In this document: one piece after another, positions 58,775-64,000 of the stretch
Layout: each line of letters begins with the position of its first letter
How positions within the stretch are numbered: position 1 is the first letter of the stretch
Origin: Amycolatopsis azurea DSM 43854
GTDB taxonomy: Bacteria > Actinomycetota > Actinomycetes > Mycobacteriales > Pseudonocardiaceae
NCBI RefSeq assembly: GCF_001995215.1
Contig: NZ_MUXN01000011.1
Coordinates: 241,307-305,306, forward strand
Length of the DNA stretch: 64,000 nt
Direction: 5' to 3'
Program-made: the position numbers and the translations under genes
Notes under the pieces: model-generated
Seen by the model: the letters and a program-made list of their open reading frames with translations, nothing else
Told to the model about the DNA's origin: nothing
The model's database searches: none

Positions 58775-59623
58775 TCACTGGTGAAGAACGTCCGCGAGGA
58801 TCTCGGCGCCGTCGACGACGCGGGGTCCCGGCCGGTTGAAGTGGGCCGGGCCGTCCAGGATGTGCACGGCCGGGATGTCGCCCCAGCCGGGCAGGCCGGT
58901 CAGCAGCGGCAACTCCGCTTCGGTCCGTTCGGGCGGGAAGCCGCAGGGGATGAGCAGCAGCACGTCGGGTCGCGCCTCGACGACAGTCTCCCAAGTGATC
59001 GGGCGGGTGTGCTCACCCGCGGCGGCCAGCAACGGGATGCCACCGGCGGCTTCGATCTGCTCCGGGACCCAATGTCCGGCGGGCCAGAGCGGGTCGAGCC
59101 ATTCGATGGCCGCCACGCGCGGCCGAGGCCGCCCCTCGACCCGGGCGCGGACCGCCTCCAGTCGCTCCTGAAGGCGTCGAGTCTCAACAGCCGCCCGATC
59201 GCGGACGCCCAGTACCTCGCCGAGCGTGGTCAAGCAGGTGAAGACGCCGTCGAGTGTTCGCGGTTCGAGGCTGACGACCTGGATGTCGCCGTCCATGGCG
59301 CGCACGGTGTCCGACACCTGCCGATAGGACACCGCGCAGACGTCGCAGAGGTCCTGGGTGAGGACGACGTCGGGCCTGGCGGTGGCGAGCAGGCCGGTGT
59401 CGAGGGCGTACAGGCTCGAGCCGCGGTGCTCGCCGCCGACGGCCGCCGAGATCTCCCGGCTCGACAGCACGTCGTGGTCGATCGCGCTGCTCGTGACCAC
59501 CGGGACGTCGTCGAGGGCGCCGGGTGGCCAGTCGCATTCGTGGGTCCGGCCGGTCAGCGACCCGAGGAGCCCGAGGGTCGCGACGAAGTCTGTCGCGGCC
59601 GGGAGCAGCGAGACGATGCGCAT
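58775..59623 (-). CDS. BtuF-like cobalamin/siderophore-binding protein, cytosolic type
   Basis: 282 aa TroA/BtuF fold. Opening [18 protein letters not shown], then [24 protein letters not shown] and a C-terminal [20 protein letters not shown] fit the BtuF-like family often annotated as cobalamin-binding. No signal peptide is visible and no permease genes adjoin, so it may act inside the cell or work with a distant transporter. Start at ATG 59623 with ggaggg. It is the third B12-linked gene set in the window. Confidence 0.8.
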   Translation of the reverse strand: MRIVSLLPAATDFVATLGLLGSLTGRTHECDWPPGALDDVPVVTSSAIDHDVLSSREISAAVGGEHRGSSLYALDTGLLATARPDVVLTQDLCDVCAVSYRQVSDTVRAMDGDIQVVSLEPRTLDGVFTCLTTLGEVLGVRDRAAVETRRLQERLEAVRARVEGRPRPRVAAIEWLDPLWPAGHWVPEQIEAAGGIPLLAAAGEHTRPITWETVVEARPDVLLLIPCGFPPERTEAELPLLTGLPGWGDIPAVHILDGPAHFNRPGPRVVDGAEILADVLHQ

Positions 59624-59698
59624 CCCTCCACGGTAGGCGACCTGCACTTCCTTGCACATCTGAGCGAGTCGATTGCGTGAAAGTGCGCTAACAGAGCA

Positions 59699-59727
59699 TT
59701 GACGTTGCAGAAAACTGCACCTAACGT
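59699..59727 (+). promoter_or_regulatory. Sigma-70 promoter of sugar operon with operator in spacer
   Basis: TTGACG (59699-59704), a 17-bp spacer and TAACGT (59722-59727). The spacer contains the inverted repeat TGCAG-AAAA-CTGCA (59706-59719), where a bound repressor would block RNA polymerase. Confidence 0.7.
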
Positions 59728-59765
59728 GACAGCTATTGCGCACAACTGGCACGGATGGGGAGTTC

Positions 59766-60647
59766 ATGAGCGGGACCTTCATGGCGGCGGAGATCGCGAG
59801 CCAGCCCGGCTGCTGGCGGGACGCGGCGGCCCTGGCCTCGGCGAACGGTGATCTGCTGCCGCCGCCGGGCGCGCGGGTCGCGATCGTCGGCTGCGGCACG
59901 TCGTGGTTCATCGGCCAGGCGTACGCCGTCCTTCGCGAGTCCGCGGGGCTCGGCGAGACCGACGCCTTCGCGGCGTCGGAGTTTCCGGAGGGCCGTGGCT
60001 ACGACCACGTCGTGGCGCTGACCCGGTCGGGTACGACGACCGAGGTCCACGCCCTGCTGGCGAAGTTGCGGGGCAAGACGCCGACCATCGCGATCACCGG
60101 CGTGCCGGGCGAGATCGAGAACGCCGCGGACACGATCGTCGACCTGTCCGTCGTGGACGAGCGCTCGGTCGTGCAGACCCGGTTCGCGACGACGGCGCTC
60201 GCGATGCTGCGGGCCCACCTCGGTGAGGACCTGAGCGCGGTCGCCGACCAGGCCGAACGCGTGCTCGCCGAACCGCTGCCCGGCGAACTGGTGAACGCGG
60301 AGCAGTTCAGCTTCCTCGGCACCGGCTGGTCCGTGGGCATCGCGAACGAAGCGGCGCTCAAGTTCCGCGAGGCCTGTCTACTGTGGACGGAGTCGTACCC
60401 GGCGTGGGACTACCGGCACGGCCCGATCAGCATCAGCGAACCCGGCCGCGTGACCTGGATGTTCGGGCAGGCCCCCGAAGGCCTGTCCGACGACGTCGCC
60501 CGCGCGGGCGGCCTGTTCGTCGAGAGCGGCCTGGACCCGCTCGCCGACCTGGTCCGCGCGCAGCGCGTCGCCGGGGCGATCGCCGCCCGCAAGGGCCTCG
60601 ACCCGGACAACCCGCGCAGCCTCACCCGTTCCGTCGTCCTGACCTGA
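59766..60647 (+). CDS. SIS-domain sugar-phosphate isomerase (AgaS-like)
   Basis: 293 aa, two SIS domains: first with [17 protein letters not shown] and [16 protein letters not shown] (~40-100), second with FSLGTG-like [18 protein letters not shown] (~180-200). Resembles AgaS/GlmS-type isomerases that interconvert amino-sugar or ketose phosphates. Start ATG 59766 with ggggag. It is the first gene of an operon with a PfkB kinase, class II aldolase and ABC importer, the set used for tagatose or galactosamine-type sugars. The promoter upstream carries a palindromic operator. Confidence 0.85.
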   Translation: MSGTFMAAEIASQPGCWRDAAALASANGDLLPPPGARVAIVGCGTSWFIGQAYAVLRESAGLGETDAFAASEFPEGRGYDHVVALTRSGTTTEVHALLAKLRGKTPTIAITGVPGEIENAADTIVDLSVVDERSVVQTRFATTALAMLRAHLGEDLSAVADQAERVLAEPLPGELVNAEQFSFLGTGWSVGIANEAALKFREACLLWTESYPAWDYRHGPISISEPGRVTWMFGQAPEGLSDDVARAGGLFVESGLDPLADLVRAQRVAGAIAARKGLDPDNPRSLTRSVVLT

Positions 60648-60654
60648 GGCCGTC

Positions 60655-61557
60655 GTGATCGTCACCGTCACGCCGAACACCGCGCTGGACGTCACGTACA
60701 CAGTGGACGGCCTCCGGCCCGGCGGGGTGCACCGGGCGAGGGAAGTACGGCACCGGGCGGGCGGCAAAGGCGTCAACGTCGCTCGTGTACTGCGCACGCT
60801 CGGTGCCGACGTCCACGCGATCCTCACGGCGGGCGGCGCGACGGGAGCCCTCGTCGAGAGCGATCTCGTGGCGGCCGGTATCCCGGCCGACGTCGTCCCG
60901 ATCGGCGGGGAAACCCGGCGCACCACCACGGTCCTGGCGGACGACGGCTCGGTCACGCTGCTGAACGAGCCAGGGCCACGGCTCACCGGAAACGAATGGC
61001 AAACGCTTGCGGCGGCCGTCCGGTCCCGGAAACCAGACGTACTCGTCTGTTCGGGCAGCCTCCCGCCGGGGGCCGGGGGATACGCCGGTCTGCTCGGTGA
61101 CGCACCGTCCATCTTGGACACATCCGGCGAAGCGCTGATCGCCGGACTCGCCGGGAAGCCGTCGGTGGTCAAGCCGAACGCCGACGAACTGCGCGAGGTC
61201 ACCGGCCTGCGGGACCCGGTGGCCGCCGCGAACGAACTCCGCAAGGCCGGGGCGGCCGCGGTCGTCGTCTCGCTGGGCCCCGAGGGGCTGCTGGCGGTGA
61301 CCGGATCCGGTACCTGGCACGCGGCACCGTCCACTGTGCTCACCGGCAACACCACCGGCGCGGGCGACGCCGTCGTCGCGGCGCTCGCGCTGGGACTGAG
61401 CCGCGCCGAATCCTGGCCGGACATCCTGCGCCGGGCCGTCGCGCTGTCCGGGGCGGCCGTGCTCGGCCCGCTCGCCGGCGACGTCGACCTCGCGCACTAC
61501 CAAGTGGAACAGGGGTTGGTCGCCGTGCGCGCCCGGCCGGACCAGGACACGACCTAG
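60655..61557 (+). CDS. PfkB-family sugar-phosphate kinase (1-phosphofructokinase/tagatose type)
   Basis: 300 aa ribokinase-fold kinase. Substrate side GGKGVNVARVLRTLG (~36-50) and the anion-hole/catalytic loop NTTGAGDAVVAAL (~231-243) are typical of FruK/LacC. It phosphorylates fructose-1-P or tagatose-6-P to the bisphosphate. GTG start at 60655, 7 nt after the SIS gene. The next gene, a class II aldolase, would cleave the product. Confidence 0.92.
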   Translation: MIVTVTPNTALDVTYTVDGLRPGGVHRAREVRHRAGGKGVNVARVLRTLGADVHAILTAGGATGALVESDLVAAGIPADVVPIGGETRRTTTVLADDGSVTLLNEPGPRLTGNEWQTLAAAVRSRKPDVLVCSGSLPPGAGGYAGLLGDAPSILDTSGEALIAGLAGKPSVVKPNADELREVTGLRDPVAAANELRKAGAAAVVVSLGPEGLLAVTGSGTWHAAPSTVLTGNTTGAGDAVVAALALGLSRAESWPDILRRAVALSGAAVLGPLAGDVDLAHYQVEQGLVAVRARPDQDTT

Positions 61558-61567
61558 GAGAAAAGTC

Positions 61568-62449
61568 ATGCCTCTGGTGGGAACCGGGGAGATCGTCGGA
61601 GCCGCCGCGGCGGCCCGGCACGGCTGTGGCGCGTTCAACGCGATCCAGCTCGAACACATCACCGCGATCATCGACGGCGCCGCGGCGGCGGAAGCGCCGG
61701 TGATCGTGCAGCTGAGCCAGAACGCCGTGAAGTACCACGGCTCGCTGGCACCGGTCGGCACGGCGGCGCTGGCCGCGGCCAGGGAGGCCGCCATACCGGT
61801 CGCGGTGCATCTCGACCACGCCGAATCGGCCGACCTCGTCCGCGAGGCCGTCGCGCTCGGCTTCGGATCGGTCATGTTCGACGCGTCCAAACTGGACTAC
61901 ACCGACAACGTGCGCGCGACGCGTGAAGTCGCCGCGTACTGCCATGATCACGGAGTGTGGGTCGAGGCGGAACTCGGCGAGGTCGGGGGCAAGGACGGCG
62001 TCCACGCGCCCGGTGCGCGCACCGATCCGGACGAGGCGGCGGAGTTCGTCGCGTCCACCGGTGTCGACGCGCTGGCGGTGGCGGTGGGCAGCTCGCACGC
62101 CATGCTCACCCGTGACGCCGCGCTGGACTTCGACCTGATCGCGCGGCTTCGGGAGCGGGTGCCGGTGCCGTTGGTGCTGCACGGCTCGTCCGGCGTGCCC
62201 GACGAGGGGCTGGCCGAAGCGGTGCGAGCGGGGATGACGAAGATCAATATCGCCACCCAGCTCAACAAGGTGTTCACGGCGGCCGTCGCGGACGATTGGC
62301 GTGCGCATCCGGACCGCGTGGACCCGCGGAAGTACCTCGGCGCCGGGCGCGCCGCGGTCGCCGTCGAGGTGCGGCGGCTCTTGGGAGTGCTCAAGCTTGA
62401 TCATGTTGAACCGGTCAAGGTGACGATTGAGCAGACTTTGCGCGATTGA
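61568..62449 (+). CDS. Class II (tagatose/fructose-bisphosphate) aldolase
   Basis: 293 aa zinc aldolase. Zinc-ligand His and Glu/Asp are visible in VAVHLDHAES (~79-88), EAELGEVGGKDG (~139-150), and the C-terminal LHGSSGVPDE (~198-207) with NIATQLNKVF. It cleaves ketose-1,6-bisphosphates; by operon context tagatose-1,6-bisphosphate (GatY/KbaY) is likely. It lies 10 bp after the kinase, with ggag before ATG 61568. Confidence 0.92.
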   Translation: MPLVGTGEIVGAAAAARHGCGAFNAIQLEHITAIIDGAAAAEAPVIVQLSQNAVKYHGSLAPVGTAALAAAREAAIPVAVHLDHAESADLVREAVALGFGSVMFDASKLDYTDNVRATREVAAYCHDHGVWVEAELGEVGGKDGVHAPGARTDPDEAAEFVASTGVDALAVAVGSSHAMLTRDAALDFDLIARLRERVPVPLVLHGSSGVPDEGLAEAVRAGMTKINIATQLNKVFTAAVADDWRAHPDRVDPRKYLGAGRAAVAVEVRRLLGVLKLDHVEPVKVTIEQTLRD

Positions 62450-62452
62450 GTG

Positions 62453-62504
62453 TTGACATGTGCGTGAAACCTCACAAAACTGCGCAAGAACAAGCAGAAC
62501 TTGT
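62453..62504 (+). promoter_or_regulatory. Internal promoter/operator before the ABC sugar importer
   Basis: TTGACA at 62453-62458 with a weak -10-like AAAACT at 62476-62481, and the inverted repeat ACAAG-N5-CTTGT at 62490-62504. It shares GCGTGAAA and GCAGAA words with the upstream operon promoter region near 59675-59715, so the same regulator may bind both. Confidence 0.45.
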
Positions 62505-62530
62505 GTGATCTTCGATCCAGGTGGTGGCGG

Positions 62531-63922
62531 ATGCGGGTAGGCAGGCTCACGGCATTGACGGCAGGGGCGGCGCTCCTGCTCGCGGGATGCGGCGGCGGGG
62601 ACGCGGCAGGCGGAACCGGCGAGAACGCCCTCCCGGGCGTCGACCAGTTCCTCAACGCTCCCTGTCCGGAGGCGGGGGTCAAACCCGCCACGGACAAGGA
62701 ATTCACGTACTGGTCCATGTGGACGGCCGACGAACCGCAGGGCAAGGTCCTGCAGAAGGCCTTCAAGTGCTTCCAGGAGAAGACCGGCGTCAAGGTCGAC
62801 GTGCAGTGGCTGGGCCGCAAGGCCTACACCCAGAACCTGGTGCCCGCGCTGAACACCGACGCCGTGCCGGACCTGTTCGACCAGGACGTCAGCAAGGTCG
62901 GGGCCGCGATCATGACGCCCGGCGGCACGCAGAGCGTCGACGACGTGTTCGCGATGAAGGTCGGCGAGGGCGACAAGACCGTCAAGGACGTGCTTTCGCC
63001 CAGCTCGTACGACTTCCCGCAGAACAAGGACCGCGAGGGCCACAACTTCATGGTCCCGTACACGATCCAGTCGAGCGCCTGGTGGTTCAACAAGGACGCC
63101 GCCGGTGACGTCCAGCAGCCGAAGACGATGGACGAGCTGATCGGCCTGTTCGACAAGGCCAAGTCCGACGGCAAGGCCGCGATCAGCCTCGACGGCGACA
63201 TCCCGTTCTACAACATGTACTTCTACACCCAGCTCGCCGAGCGTTACGTCGGCGCGGGCGGGATCTACAAGGCGGCGACCGACAAGACCGGCCAGGCGTG
63301 GAAGACCGAGCCCGGTTTCCTCAAGGCCGCCACCGAGACCGCGAAGCTGCCCAAGTACTTCATCGACGGCTGGGACGCGGCGAAGTTCCCGCAGGTGCAG
63401 CAGCGCTGGGCCGACGGCGACTCCCGTTTCCTCTACGTCGGCAGCTGGGCGCCGAGCGAGACCCGCGAGTACCTGGACAAGCAGGGCGCCGGCACGAAGA
63501 TCAACTACGGCTCCTTCCAGTTCCCGATGCCCGAGGGCGCCACGCACGACACCGTCGAGCAGATGTCGATCGGGTTCTCGGTGACCAAGAAGGCCAAGCA
63601 CGCCGAGGCGGCGAAGGCGTTCATCGCCTACTTCCTCAACAAGGACCTGCTTTCCGGGATCCCCGCGGTGGCCGACAACCTCGTCCCGCGCGCCGACCTC
63701 GCCGTGCCGGACGACCTCAAGCAGGTCAAGGCCGCGCTGGACGACCCGAAGAAGGAGCACGTCCTGCAGTACGACGGGATCGACGGCATCGCCGGCGGCA
63801 AGTGGCAGACCGACGTCTTCGACCCCGCCGACATCGCGCTGCTGAAGGGCCAGATCACCCCGCAGCAGTTCGTGGAGCAGCTCGCCACCAAGGGCGCCGA
63901 GTTCTGGAAGAACCAGGGCTGA
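62531..63922 (+). CDS. ABC sugar transporter solute-binding lipoprotein
   Basis: 463 aa, lipobox LLAGC (~16-20) after a short signal peptide, so membrane-anchored outside. Family 1 solute-binding fold (YWSMWTADEPQGKVLQKAF, VPDLFDQD, SSAWWFNKDAA). It belongs to the sugar operon, and its stop overlaps the permease ATG by 1 nt. ATG 62531 with aggtgg upstream. The sugar is unknown, but the linked kinase, isomerase and aldolase point to a hexose or amino sugar of galactose type. Confidence 0.92.
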   Translation: MRVGRLTALTAGAALLLAGCGGGDAAGGTGENALPGVDQFLNAPCPEAGVKPATDKEFTYWSMWTADEPQGKVLQKAFKCFQEKTGVKVDVQWLGRKAYTQNLVPALNTDAVPDLFDQDVSKVGAAIMTPGGTQSVDDVFAMKVGEGDKTVKDVLSPSSYDFPQNKDREGHNFMVPYTIQSSAWWFNKDAAGDVQQPKTMDELIGLFDKAKSDGKAAISLDGDIPFYNMYFYTQLAERYVGAGGIYKAATDKTGQAWKTEPGFLKAATETAKLPKYFIDGWDAAKFPQVQQRWADGDSRFLYVGSWAPSETREYLDKQGAGTKINYGSFQFPMPEGATHDTVEQMSIGFSVTKKAKHAEAAKAFIAYFLNKDLLSGIPAVADNLVPRADLAVPDDLKQVKAALDDPKKEHVLQYDGIDGIAGGKWQTDVFDPADIALLKGQITPQQFVEQLATKGAEFWKNQG

Positions 63923-64000
63923 TGGCCACGGTCACGACGCCGACACCGTCGGCGAGGGCGGTGAAAGCCGGGGCTCACCTGAGCCGCAAGAAACGGCTGT
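63922..64000 (+). CDS. ABC sugar permease, N-terminal fragment
   Basis: The first 26 codons only, running off the right edge. Basic cytosolic start (MATVTTPTPSARAVKAG) before the expected first membrane helix. The identification rests on coupling to the solute-binding protein (1-nt overlap TGATG) and typical gene order. Confidence 0.7.
   Translation, partial: MATVTTPTPSARAVKAGAHLSRKKRL

Noticed and set aside
61340-63760. 806-codon open frame on the - strand opposite the sugar operon
   Set aside because: Spans several well-recognised genes on the other strand and crosses their boundaries, with no recognisable domain.

Overview
The window is about 72% GC, read by eye, with GC-rich third positions, frequent GTG starts and many 1-4 nt ATGA/GTGA gene overlaps. 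It looks like a chromosomal piece of a filamentous high-GC actinomycete. F420-type LLM oxidoreductases, a ClgR/PopR-like regulator beside paired clpP genes, a CsbD/SpoIIE/STAS stress module and a Cgl0159-type aldolase fit Pseudonocardiales such as Amycolatopsis; the genus is inference. I see no rRNA, tRNA, insertion sequence, prophage or CRISPR array.

Layout. 1-3.9 kb: narG and the start of narH (respiratory nitrate reductase). 4.3-8.7 kb: a general-stress partner-switching island (two RsbW-like ATPases, STAS protein, SpoIIE phosphatase, CsbD) that includes a B12-binding protein with the CarH photoreceptor signature. 8.9-13.8 kb: pentapeptide and cupin proteins, a frameshifted GlxA-type regulator, a PopR-like regulator with two clpP genes (one lacking the catalytic Ser), and a membrane pseudokinase. 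13.9-22.4 kb: catabolic clusters (PucR, deacetylase, old yellow enzyme, DUF1989, MarR, fumarylacetoacetase, QsdR-like TetR, LLM oxidoreductase).

22.5-31.7 kb is the most interesting part. Two divergent cobalamin riboswitches control secreted alpha/alpha-toroid proteins, two small secreted DUF4430-like proteins and a complete ECF transporter (T, fused A1A2, S). Animal intrinsic factor/transcobalamin is an alpha/alpha barrel plus a DUF4430-like beta domain, so this looks like a split bacterial intrinsic-factor-like B12 capture system feeding an ECF importer.

31.8-43.5 kb: small membrane and secreted proteins, a TetR regulator with SRPBCC target, a peptidase-like hydrolase, a two-component pair whose kinase lacks an ATPase domain, a heme-oxygenase-like protein with a membrane partner, and a Clostridium-type glutamyl-tRNA synthetase. 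43.7-47.5 kb: a three-gene SBP/VWA surface module and a small Cys-rich peptide gene. 47.5-57 kb: MBL/LysR pair, glutaminase and amino-acid permease, an inositol-type pair (aldolase and iolA/mmsA) with a GntR regulator, and a second permease. 57-64 kb: a gene-poor strip of palindromes, small enzymes, a BtuF-like protein and a sugar operon (SIS isomerase, PfkB kinase, class II aldolase, ABC importer) running off the end.

Long near-perfect palindromes of several families recur between genes (8.8, 22.4, 33.6, 41.7, 52.3, 57.3-57.5 kb). One family is present four times. They probably act as terminators or as a dispersed palindromic repeat family.
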